From Zestomonas insulae (GTDB taxonomy: Bacteria > Pseudomonadota > Gammaproteobacteria > Pseudomonadales > Pseudomonadaceae), in the NCBI RefSeq assembly GCF_016901015.1, contig NZ_JAFEUP010000006.1, positions 62,001 through 126,000 on the forward strand: a stretch of DNA of 64,000 bases, in the 5' to 3' direction. The translations under genes and the position numbers were made by a program. Positions 42,881 to 50,079 of this stretch are shown in pieces (the stretch's first letter is position 1; every line of letters begins with the position of its first letter). Below the pieces are notes generated by a model. It did no database searches. It was not told the origin of the DNA and worked only from the letters and a program-made list of their open reading frames with translations.

Positions 42881-43773
42881 CACTCGTGCTCCGCACGGTA
42901 CAGGTTGATGATCGCCGAGAAGTCCAGCGCGCCGTGCCCTTGCTGGCTGAAGCTCTGGTACAGCTGCTGCGCGGCGGCGCCGAGCAGCACCGGCTGCTTC
43001 GCCTGGCGGGCCGCCTCGGTGGCCAGGCCGAGGTCCTTGAGCATCAGGTCGGCGCCGAAGCCGCCACTGTAGCCGCGCGCCGCCGGCACGTTGTCCATCA
43101 CCCCGGGGAACGGGTTGTAGGTGTCCGAGCTCCAGCAGCGGCCGCTGGAGGTGTTGATCACCCCGGCCAGCACACTGGCGTCCATGCCCAGCGCTACGCC
43201 GAGGGCCATGGCCTCGGCGACGCCGATCATCGAGATGCCCAGCAGCATGTTGTTGGCGACCTTGGCCACTTGGCCGTTGCCGGCGCCGCCGCAATGCACG
43301 ATGTTCTTGCCCATCGCGGCGAGAATCGGCTGGGCGTAGGCGAAGTCGGCCGCCTCGCCGCCGACCATGAAGGTCAGGGTGCCGGCCGCCGCGCCGCCGG
43401 TGCCGCCGGACACAGGCGCATCGAGCATCGGGTTGCCGTGCGCGGCGGCGGCCTTGGCCACTTCGCGGGCGCTGTGCGGGTCGATGGTCGACGAGTCGAT
43501 CAGGCGCACGCCGGCGCGCACATGGGCGAGCAGGCCGTCCTCGCCGAGGTACACGCCTTTCACATGGGCGGCGGCCGGCAGCATGGTGATGATCACTTCG
43601 ACATCCGCCGAAGCAAGCAGCGCCGGAGAGTCGGCGGCTTGGGCGCCGGCTTCCACCAAGCCGGCGACAGCGCTAGCGGAGAGGTCGAAGACGGTCAGGC
43701 TATGACCGGCCTTGAGCAGGTTACGGGCCATGGGCGCGCCCATGTTGCCGAGACCGAGAAAACCGATATGCAT
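42880..43773 (-). CDS. mmsB: 3-hydroxyisobutyrate dehydrogenase
   Basis: A 297-residue beta-hydroxyacid dehydrogenase: Rossmann start IGFLGLGNMGAPMARNLLKAGH, substrate motif DAPVSGGTGGAAAGTL, catalytic Lys in GNGQVAKVANNMLLGI, and KDLGLATEAAR. It oxidises 3-hydroxyisobutyrate to methylmalonate semialdehyde with NAD+, the substrate of MmsA in the same operon. A gap of 86 bases with a palindromic repeat separates it from the hydratase gene. Confidence 0.93.
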   Translation of the reverse strand: MHIGFLGLGNMGAPMARNLLKAGHSLTVFDLSASAVAGLVEAGAQAADSPALLASADVEVIITMLPAAAHVKGVYLGEDGLLAHVRAGVRLIDSSTIDPHSAREVAKAAAAHGNPMLDAPVSGGTGGAAAGTLTFMVGGEAADFAYAQPILAAMGKNIVHCGGAGNGQVAKVANNMLLGISMIGVAEAMALGVALGMDASVLAGVINTSSGRCWSSDTYNPFPGVMDNVPAARGYSGGFGADLMLKDLGLATEAARQAKQPVLLGAAAQQLYQSFSQQGHGALDFSAIINLYRAEHE

Positions 43774-43830
43774 GGGGAGAGTCCTTTGCTTCTTGTTAGA
43801 TGGCCGCGCGTGAAGGCATTGGCGGTGCTG

Positions 43831-43853
43831 CCTCTCCCGCCGGGGGAGAGAGG
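43831..43853. repeat. CCTCTCCC-type palindrome
   Basis: CCTCTCCCGCCGGGGGAGAG in the mmsB/hydratase gap; same family as at 1.7 and 24.8 kb. Confidence 0.6.
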
Positions 43854-43859
43854 CGTTCC

Positions 43860-44633
43860 TCAGCGATGCGTGAACTGCGGCGGGCGCTTCTCGACGAAGG
43901 CCGCCATGCCTTCCTTCTGGTCGGCGGTGGCGAACACCGCGTGGAAGATCCGCCGCTCGAAGCGCAGGCCTTCACTGAGGCTGCCCTCGAAGGCGCGGTT
44001 GACGCTTTCCTTGATCATCATGGTGGCGGTCAGCGATTTTGCGGCGATGCCTTCAGCGACCTTGAGGGTCTCTTCGAGCAACTGCTCTGCAGCGAACACG
44101 CGCGCCACCAGGCCGGCGCGCTCGGCTTCCTCGGCGGTCAACTGGCGGCCGGTGAGGCACAGCTCCATGGCCTTGGCCTTGCCCAGTGCGTGGGTCAGGC
44201 GCTGGGTGCCGCCGATCGCCGGCAGCACGCCGAGGGTGATCTCCGGCAGGCCGAAGCGCGCGTTGTCGGCGGCGTAGATGAAGTCGCACATCAGCGCCAG
44301 CTCGCAACCGCCGCCCAGCGCGTAGCCGGCCACCGCGGCGATGATCGGCTTGCGCCGGTTGGCGATGCGGTCGGCGGCGGCGAAGAAGTCGTCCAGGTAG
44401 ATCTGCGGAAAACTCAGCTCGGCCATTTCCTTGATGTCGGCGCCGGCGGCGAAGGCCTTCGGCGAACCGGTGAGGACGATGCAGCCGATCGCCGGATCGG
44501 CCTCCAGGCGATCCAGTGCCTGGTTGAGTTCGGCGATCAGCTGGCTGTTCAGCGCGTTGAGCGCCTTGGGCCGGTTGAGGGTGATCAGCGCGACACGCTC
44601 GCGGATCTCCAGCAGCAGGGTTTCGTAGGACAT
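43860..44633 (-). CDS. Enoyl-CoA hydratase of valine catabolism
   Basis: A 257-residue crotonase: LITLNRPKALNALNSQLIAEL, oxyanion loop SPKAFAAGADIKEMAEL, AGYALGGGCELALMCDFIYAADNARFGLPEITLGVLPAIGGTQRLTHALG with both catalytic Glu residues (C-E-L and P-E-I). It hydrates methacrylyl-CoA to 3-hydroxyisobutyryl-CoA if the operon context is right; a broad short-chain enoyl-CoA range is usual. It lies between mmsA and mmsB, flanked by palindromic repeats. Confidence 0.9.
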   Translation of the reverse strand: MSYETLLLEIRERVALITLNRPKALNALNSQLIAELNQALDRLEADPAIGCIVLTGSPKAFAAGADIKEMAELSFPQIYLDDFFAAADRIANRRKPIIAAVAGYALGGGCELALMCDFIYAADNARFGLPEITLGVLPAIGGTQRLTHALGKAKAMELCLTGRQLTAEEAERAGLVARVFAAEQLLEETLKVAEGIAAKSLTATMMIKESVNRAFEGSLSEGLRFERRIFHAVFATADQKEGMAAFVEKRPPQFTHR

Positions 44634-44662
44634 GCAGAGCGCTCCGGTCGGCTCAGGGTCAA

Positions 44663-44686
44663 CCCTCTCCCGGCTGCGGGAGAGGG
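44663..44686. repeat. CCCTCTCCC-type palindrome
   Basis: CCCTCTCCCGGCTGCGGGAG then AGGGTGAGGG in the mmsA/hydratase gap; same repeat family. Confidence 0.65.
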
Positions 44687-44708
44687 TGAGGGCGAGGGGG
44701 TAGACGGC

Positions 44709-46220
44709 TTACTTGAGGGTGATGGTGGTGTTCACCGCGCCACCGACATCGTCTTCGTCGAACCAGCGTTCGGTGACGGTCTTGGTCTGGGTGTAGAACT
44801 GCACCACCTGCTTGCCGTACGGGCCCAGGTCGCCGAGCTTGGAGGCACGCGAGCCGGTGAAGGAGAACATCGGCACCGGCACCGGGATCGGCACGTTGAT
44901 GCCGACCTGGCCGACGTCGATCTCTTCCTGGAAGTGCCGTGCGGCGGCGCCGGAACGGGTGAAGATCGCCGTGCCGTTGCCGTTCGGGTTGGCGTTGATC
45001 AGCTTGATGGCGTCGTCGAGGGTCGCCGCGTGCACCACGCAGAGCACCGGGCCGAAGATTTCTTCCTTGTAGATGCTCATCTCCGGGGTGACGCCGGAGA
45101 AGATGGTCGGGCCGACGAAGTTGCCCTGCGCGTAATCGGCGACGCTCGGGTTGCGGCCATCCAGGTCGAGGCTGGCGCCTTCGGCGACGCCGCGTTCGAT
45201 CAGGCTGCTGACCCGGTCGAGGGCCGCACAGGAAACCAGCGGACCGACATCGGTGCCCGGCTCGACGCCGGCGTTGACCTTGAGGGTCTGGGCCTTCGCG
45301 ACCAGGTCCGGCAGCCAGTTCTGCGCTTCGCCGACCAGCACCGCCACCGACAGTGCCATGCAGCGCTGGCCAGCAGCGCCGAAGGCCGCGCCGAGCAGGT
45401 TGTTGAGGGTCTGCTGCTTGTGCGCGTCGGGCAGGATGATCGCGTGGTTCTTCGCGCCCATCATGCACTGCACGCGCTTGCCGGCCTGGCTGGCGCGGTT
45501 GTAGACGTGGGTGCCGACCTTGGTCGAACCGACGAAGGACACCGCCTTGATGTCCGGGTGATCGCAGATCAGGTTCACCGCGTCGGCACCGCCGTGCACC
45601 ACGTTGAGCACCCCGGCCGGCACGCCGGCCTCGAGGGCCAGTTCGGCGAGGCGCATGGTCACCATCGGGTCCTGCTCGGACGGCTTGAGGACGAAGGTGT
45701 TGCCGGTGGCGATGGCCATCGGGAACATCCACAGCGGGATCATCGCCGGGAAGTTGAATGGGGTGATGCCGGCGCACACACCGAGCGGCTGCTGCAGGGT
45801 GTAGGTGTCGACGCCGCCGGCGACGTTGTTGGCCAGCTCGCCGAGCTGCAGGTTGCCGATCCCGGCGGCGTGCTCGACCACTTCCAGGCCGCGGAACACG
45901 TCACCCTCGGCATCGGCCAGGGTCTTGCCCTGCTCGGCGGTGAGGATCGCCGCCAGCTCCTTCATGTTCTCGCGGATCAGTTGCTGGTACTTGAGGAAGA
46001 TGCGGGCGCGCGCACCGATCGGCGTCTTGCGCCAGGTCTTGAATGCGGTATTGGCGCTGGCCACCGCGGCGTTCAGCTCCGCCTGGGTGGCGAAGGGGAC
46101 GCGGGCGAGCACTTCCTGGGTCGCCGGGTTGACCACGTCGCGCCACTCGGTGGTTTGCGACTCGACCAGTTGGCCATCGATCAGCAGTTTGACGGTCGGA
46201 ATTGCGGGCTTGGTTTGCAT
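44709..46220 (-). CDS. mmsA: Methylmalonate-semialdehyde dehydrogenase (CoA-acylating)
   Basis: A 503-residue aldehyde dehydrogenase converting methylmalonate semialdehyde plus CoA and NAD+ to propionyl-CoA and CO2. Visible are PLGVCAGITPFNFPAMIPLWMFPMAIATGNTFVLKPSEQDP, the cofactor motif FVGSTKVG, the catalytic Cys in GAAGQRCMALSVAV, and EIFGPVLCVV. The ATG at 46220 matches homologue starts (MQT...TVKLLIDG); the upstream in-frame ORF is antisense to the LysR gene. First gene of the valine operon. Confidence 0.95.
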   Translation of the reverse strand: MQTKPAIPTVKLLIDGQLVESQTTEWRDVVNPATQEVLARVPFATQAELNAAVASANTAFKTWRKTPIGARARIFLKYQQLIRENMKELAAILTAEQGKTLADAEGDVFRGLEVVEHAAGIGNLQLGELANNVAGGVDTYTLQQPLGVCAGITPFNFPAMIPLWMFPMAIATGNTFVLKPSEQDPMVTMRLAELALEAGVPAGVLNVVHGGADAVNLICDHPDIKAVSFVGSTKVGTHVYNRASQAGKRVQCMMGAKNHAIILPDAHKQQTLNNLLGAAFGAAGQRCMALSVAVLVGEAQNWLPDLVAKAQTLKVNAGVEPGTDVGPLVSCAALDRVSSLIERGVAEGASLDLDGRNPSVADYAQGNFVGPTIFSGVTPEMSIYKEEIFGPVLCVVHAATLDDAIKLINANPNGNGTAIFTRSGAAARHFQEEIDVGQVGINVPIPVPVPMFSFTGSRASKLGDLGPYGKQVVQFYTQTKTVTERWFDEDDVGGAVNTTITLK

Positions 46221-46286
46221 GGTGGTGGTTACTCCAGCCGGGGCGGCAGATGCAGAGGAAAAGGCAGGGACGGCATGCAATGATCC

Positions 46287-46332
46287 TAGCAGTGCATTTT
46301 TGCTGGTATCAATTGGCTTTCGTGCACTGCTA
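46287..46332. promoter_or_regulatory. Inverted repeat in the mmsA/LysR divergent promoter
   Basis: TAGCAGTGCA (46287-46296) and TGCACTGCTA (46323-46332) are perfect 10-base inverted arms 26 bases apart. They sit in the AT-rich 147-base gap between mmsA and the LysR gene. This is a likely operator and promoter region for both. Confidence 0.6.
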
Positions 46333-46367
46333 TTCTGCGTTTTTGCACAGAAATGCCGAGTACCGCC

Positions 46368-47267
46368 ATGGATTGGGACAACCTGCGCTATTTCCTCGCC
46401 CTGGCCCGCACGCGCAAGCTGACCACCGCGGCGCGCCAGCTGGCGGTCGATCACACTACGGTGTCGCGGCGCCTGCAGGCGCTGGAGAAGAGCCTCGGCA
46501 CGCCGCTGTTCCTGCGCGGCAGCAGCGGCTACAGCCTGACCGAGGCGGGGCGCAACCTGCTGCCGCAGGTCGAGGCGATGGAGAGCGCCTACACCGCCAT
46601 CGACCGCGCCAGCGAGGACTCGCACGGCAGCCTGTCCGGGCACGTGCGGATCGGCGCCACTGAAGGCTACGGCTCGCTGATGCTCGCCCCACAGCTGGCC
46701 GCGCTGACCCGTAAGCACCCCAACCTGGGCATCGACCTGCTCGCCGTGCCGCGCACCGTGCAGCTGTCGCGCCGCGAGGCGGACATCGTGGTCACCCTGG
46801 AGCGCCCGGAGCGCGGGCCGTACATCATCACCAAGCTCAGCGACTACGTGCTCAAGCTGTACGCCGCGCCGGACTACCTGCAGCGCCAGCCGGCGATCCA
46901 GAGCAAGGACGACCTGCGCGGGCACAGTTTCGTCAGCTACATCGACGATCTGCTGTACAGCAAGGAGCTGTTCTACCTCGACGAGATCGGCAAGCCGCGT
47001 CACATCGCCCTGCGCAGCACCAGCATCCTCGCCCAGCAGCAGGCCACCGCGGCCGGCGCGGGGATCGCCATCCTGCCGGCCTTCGCCGCCGACGCCGACC
47101 CGCGCCTGCAGTGCGTACTCGGCGAGGAGATCGCCTTCACCCGCACGTTCTGGATGCTGATGCCGATCGAGCTGAAGGACATCGCGCGGATGAAGACCAC
47201 CTGGAGCTTCCTCCGCGAACAGGCGGCGGCCAGCCAGGCGGTGCTGATGGGGCGTGGCAACGGCTAG
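46368..47267 (+). CDS. LysR-family regulator of the valine operon
   Basis: A 299-residue LTTR. The HTH is MDWDNLRYFLALARTRKLTTAARQLAVDHTTVSRRLQALEKSLGTPLFLRGSSGYSLTEAG; the effector domain follows from about residue 90. Divergent from mmsA with a 10-base inverted repeat between, so it probably controls the operon. Note that Pseudomonas aeruginosa uses an AraC-type MmsR instead. The start at 46368 fits homologues; an ATG at 46353 adds five residues. It is the last backbone gene before the integrative element. Confidence 0.88.
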   Translation: MDWDNLRYFLALARTRKLTTAARQLAVDHTTVSRRLQALEKSLGTPLFLRGSSGYSLTEAGRNLLPQVEAMESAYTAIDRASEDSHGSLSGHVRIGATEGYGSLMLAPQLAALTRKHPNLGIDLLAVPRTVQLSRREADIVVTLERPERGPYIITKLSDYVLKLYAAPDYLQRQPAIQSKDDLRGHSFVSYIDDLLYSKELFYLDEIGKPRHIALRSTSILAQQQATAAGAGIAILPAFAADADPRLQCVLGEEIAFTRTFWMLMPIELKDIARMKTTWSFLREQAAASQAVLMGRGNG

Positions 47268-47281
47268 TCGGCGAGTTTTTC

Positions 47282-47313
47282 GCGGGCAATAAAAAAGCCG
47301 GCTTGTGGCCGGC
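47282..47313. repeat. attL direct repeat overlapping a terminator
   Basis: GCGGGCA-A-TAAAAAAGCCGG followed by CTTGTGGCCGGC. The right-hand copy differs only by lacking one A. The stem (GCCGGC...GCCGGC) plus the T-run in GTTTTATTT also acts as terminator of the LysR gene. The probable recombination site is the terminator once shared by LysR and ppa. Confidence 0.8.
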
Positions 47314-47429
47314 GTTTTATTTGTTCGTAGGTTTTCGGTTTTTTCCGGAGGTCCTAGATTGTGTGAGGCTTTCAGCCTAATATCCGTCCGCAGTTGTTCG
47401 CTAAACCCTGCCCATTTCCGCGAGAAAAT

Positions 47430-47465
47430 GGGGGGATAAGTGGGGGAACTGTTTATGTTCCCCCA
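47430..47465. repeat. Left arm-type repeat and hairpin before int
   Basis: GGGGGGATAAGTGGGGGAAC (47430-47449) occurs again in the same orientation at 60559-60578. Its end also pairs with GTTCCCCCA at 47457-47465 (TGGGGGAAC/GTTCCCCCA, seven-base loop). These are candidate integrase arm sites or an int operator. Confidence 0.65.
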
Positions 47466-47479
47466 TCGCGGAGGCAGTC

Positions 47480-48715
47480 GTGGGCAAGCTCAATCCCAAG
47501 CAAGTCGAGAATCTAACGGAGCCAGGCACGTACGAGGACGGCGACGGGTTGCGTCTTGTCGTGAAGACCACCGGGCGCAAATCGTGGGTGTTCCGCTTCC
47601 AACTCGCCGGCAGGCGCCGAGAGATGGGTATGGGCGGCTATCCCGAGATGGGTCTAAAGGCCGTCCGCCTGGCAGTCGCCGCTCAACGCGCGCTGCTGGC
47701 GACTGGTGTAGATCCTATGGTCGCCCGTGACGCCGAGCGCGAGCGCCAGCGTGAGGCGCAGCGCATCAAGGAATCGAAGCGAATCACTTTCGAAGTGATG
47801 GCGACCGAGTACCGGGGCGCTCATGGAGGGAGCTGGTCGGAAAAGTGGCGTACTGGCTGGCTTCGCAAGCTGGAGCTGTATGTTTTCCCGGTTATCGGCA
47901 AGTTGGCGGTCAGTGAAATCGACACAGAGCGCGTTCTGCGCGTGTTGCAGCCGATCTGGGCGGCGAAGACCCGTACCGCTGACGAAGTGCGTGGGCAAAT
48001 CGAGCAGGTGCTAGACGCAGCCAAGGCGCGCAGGCTGCGCGACGGCGACAATCCGGCTCGCTGGCGTGGCCATTTGGAAAACCTGCTAAGCAAGGCCGAA
48101 AAGAAGAAGGCCCGCAAGCGCCAACACTTCTCGGCAATGAGCTGGCAAGACGTGCCGGGGCTGATGACGACGCTTGCCGTGCATGAGTCTCGCACTGCTG
48201 TGGCTGCCCGGCTGCTGATCCTTGCCGGCGCCCGTGCGCAGATGGTCAGGTTTGCGGCGTGGGATGAGTTTGACCTAGTGGCTGGCATCTGGTCGCTGCC
48301 GGCTGAGCGAATGAAGATGCGCCAAGCCTTCGATATTCCCCTAGCGCCCGAAGTCGTGGAGCTGCTGCAAGGGTTGCCCCGCATCGAGGGCAGCCCATAC
48401 CTATTCCCTGGCCAGGGCAAAACTGGGGTTATGCACGCCAACGCCATTCGTAATTTGTTGCATGGCCTGGGACATGGCGACGTAACCCGGCATGGCTTCC
48501 GGTCGAGCTTCCGTGACTGGGCAAATGAGCGAACCCATTACTCGCGTGAAGTGTGCGAGCTAGCGCTAGCCCATGATGAGCGCGGCCAGACTGAGGCCGC
48601 CTATTCCCGGTCGGACTTTTTTGAAAAGCGTCGCGCCCTGATGGCCGACTGGGCTTTGTTCATCACCACGCCGTCAGCGGCGAACGTCATCCAGGGCGAC
48701 TTCAAACGAGCGTGA
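47480..48715 (+). CDS. int: P4-type tyrosine recombinase (integrase)
   Basis: A 411-residue site-specific recombinase. An N-terminal DUF4102-like arm-binding domain (LTEPGTYEDGDGLRLVVKTTGRKSWVFRFQLAGRRREMGMGGYPEMGLKAVR) is followed by a core-binding SAM-like domain and the catalytic domain. Active-site parts are the Arg of AGARAQMVRFAAWDEFDL, RHGFRSSFRDWANE (His, Arg), LAHDE and AAYSRSDFFEKR (Tyr). The start is GTG with GGAGG upstream. It sits beside attL and reads inward, as usual for this family. Confidence 0.93.
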   Translation: MGKLNPKQVENLTEPGTYEDGDGLRLVVKTTGRKSWVFRFQLAGRRREMGMGGYPEMGLKAVRLAVAAQRALLATGVDPMVARDAERERQREAQRIKESKRITFEVMATEYRGAHGGSWSEKWRTGWLRKLELYVFPVIGKLAVSEIDTERVLRVLQPIWAAKTRTADEVRGQIEQVLDAAKARRLRDGDNPARWRGHLENLLSKAEKKKARKRQHFSAMSWQDVPGLMTTLAVHESRTAVAARLLILAGARAQMVRFAAWDEFDLVAGIWSLPAERMKMRQAFDIPLAPEVVELLQGLPRIEGSPYLFPGQGKTGVMHANAIRNLLHGLGHGDVTRHGFRSSFRDWANERTHYSREVCELALAHDERGQTEAAYSRSDFFEKRRALMADWALFITTPSAANVIQGDFKRA

Positions 48716-48730
48716 GCAAAGGATTGCACA

Positions 48731-49282
48731 ATGGCTAAGCGAATTCGTATGGAAATGGCGAGGCCGGCGCGCCAGAAGCTGGCGGCGCTACCGGAACTTC
48801 CTCCTTTTCTTGAGGAGGATCTCAATGCTGCTAGAGAAGCATTGTTTGCCTTCTTGGCAGATTACAGTCGCCAGCCGATGCGTTGGGGCCTGGCTCGATT
48901 CGAGGACCTTCTTTTGCCTTATCGGGAACGTTACGACTTGGCATGGCGGAGAGTCGAAGACTACTCGCGAAATCCTGAGAAGCATCTCACGCAGAGGCTG
49001 GCTTTGCTGGCTCTCATTGAATTTAAAGACATCGTTGTTTCGGAGCATCACAGCCAGCTCGGCAAGCAGCCAAGGGGCGATAGGAGTAGCTCGGACGGCC
49101 AAAAGTGGTCCTGTGCCGAGATAGCTGAGGCTGCGCGCAGAATGGGTTACGCCAACAGTTCAGCAAAAAAAGAACTGATCCAAAGGCTGATGTCCCTTTC
49201 GGGTAAGGGTTGCAGGACCGTACAAAGGGCGCTTTGCAAGCATGACGTCTCTAGGCATAACAAGCGGAAGGAGTCCGCCTGA
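48731..49282 (+). CDS. Element hypothetical protein
   Basis: A 183-residue basic protein without membrane segments. The N-terminal half is helical (LEEDLNAAREALFAFLADYSRQPMRWGLARFEDLLLPYRERYDLAWRRVEDY), and the C-terminal half has a possible HTH (WSCAEIAEAARRMGYANSSAKKELIQRLMSLSGKGCRTVQRAL). It starts 15 bases after int and is probably co-transcribed. I do not recognise a family; DNA binding is a guess. Confidence 0.6.
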   Translation: MAKRIRMEMARPARQKLAALPELPPFLEEDLNAAREALFAFLADYSRQPMRWGLARFEDLLLPYRERYDLAWRRVEDYSRNPEKHLTQRLALLALIEFKDIVVSEHHSQLGKQPRGDRSSSDGQKWSCAEIAEAARRMGYANSSAKKELIQRLMSLSGKGCRTVQRALCKHDVSRHNKRKESA

Positions 49283-49288
49283 AAAAGC

Positions 49289-49318
49289 AAAACTGTCACA
49301 GCGCGTTGTGACAGTTTT
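49289..49318. terminator. Perfect hairpin between int operon and alpA
   Basis: AAAACTGTCACA, six-base loop GCGCGT, TGTGACAGTTTT. Twelve-base perfect inverted repeat with A and T ends, so it can terminate either strand. TGTCACA/TGTGACA could also be an operator for the AlpA-type gene that starts 53 bases on. Confidence 0.75.
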
Positions 49319-49371
49319 CCCGCATAGATTGCACATCGTCCGCCGCCTGACGCGGCAAGCCGTAAGGAACC

Positions 49372-49587
49372 ATGACGATGCTCGCAACAGCACAACCTAC
49401 CCGCCGCATTCTGCGTCTGCCTACCGTGAAAGCAGCGACCGGGCTAGGGCGAACCAAAATCTATGACTTGATGAAGGAGGGTCGCTTTCCGAAGTCCCGC
49501 CGTATTGCTGGCGCCCGTGCGGTCGGCTGGGATTCGGGGGAAATTGAGGTGTGGATTGCTGAGCAGATGGGGGAGGTCGTGAAATGA
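49372..49587 (+). CDS. AlpA-family excisionase/regulator
   Basis: A 71-residue MerR-like winged-HTH protein: ILRLPTVKAATGLGRTKIYDLMKEGRFPKSRRIAGARAVGWDSGEIEVWIAEQ, the AlpA pattern. Such proteins activate integrase or act as directionality factors in P4-like elements. TAAGGA precedes the ATG; a second ATG two codons in is possible. Its stop overlaps the next gene by four bases. Confidence 0.9.
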   Translation: MTMLATAQPTRRILRLPTVKAATGLGRTKIYDLMKEGRFPKSRRIAGARAVGWDSGEIEVWIAEQMGEVVK

Positions 49588-49931
49588 AAAACGGCCACCC
49601 CATCTCGAAAGACGAAAGCAGCCGCGCGCACGGCAATTCTAGTACCGAAGCTGCGACCAAGATCGCCCGCATTCTGGCGCACCTACTGACCGGCGCGAGC
49701 ACCAACCGCTTCGAGGCCGAAGGCTTAGGCGACCACTGCCTGAATAGCACCATTGCCATACTGGCTAATCGTCACGGACTGACCTTCGGGCGCCAGTCTG
49801 AGCGCGTCCCGAACCGCTGGGGGCAGCCTTGCCTTGTCACCCGCTATAGCTTGCCGGCCAGCGAGCAGGACAAGGCGCGCAAGGTGCTGGACCGCCTGAG
49901 TCGGCCCTCCCGTTCTGCCAGTGAGGAATGA
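49584..49931 (+). CDS. Element hypothetical protein, HTH-like
   Basis: A 115-residue protein with ATKIARILAHLLTGASTNRFEAEGLGDHCLNSTIAILANRHGLTFGRQSERVPNRWGQPCLVTRYSLP. This resembles small winged-helix proteins found between AlpA and primase genes in integrative elements. Overlap (ATGA) with alpA indicates one operon. Function unknown. Confidence 0.7.
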   Translation: MKNGHPISKDESSRAHGNSSTEAATKIARILAHLLTGASTNRFEAEGLGDHCLNSTIAILANRHGLTFGRQSERVPNRWGQPCLVTRYSLPASEQDKARKVLDRLSRPSRSASEE

Positions 49932-49935
49932 TTTC

Positions 49936-50079
49936 ATGCCGACTATTTCCCCCCTGGTCGGGCCGGCCCCGGCTTGCCTTCTGAAAGTCGCTGTCTGGCT
50001 TTATCGTCATTCGCTGGCATGCGAGTTCCTGGCGCTGGCCGCTGTAGTCGGCTTGATTACCTTGGAGGCGTGGCGGTGA
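49936..50079 (+). CDS. 47-residue single-pass membrane protein
   Basis: MPTISPLVGPAPACLLKVAV... with a hydrophobic helix at about 28-43 (CEFLALAAVVGLITLEAW). It fills the gap between the HTH-like gene and the primase gene: GAGGAATGATTTC lies before its ATG and its TGA shares one base with the primase ATG (TGATG). This suggests a real coupled micro-gene. No family is recognised. Confidence 0.5.
   Translation: MPTISPLVGPAPACLLKVAVWLYRHSLACEFLALAAVVGLITLEAWR

Noticed and set aside
47268..47479. tRNA gene as integration target
   Set aside because: No cloverleaf or CCA-type 3' end can be read at either end of the element; the shared sequence is a terminator hairpin.
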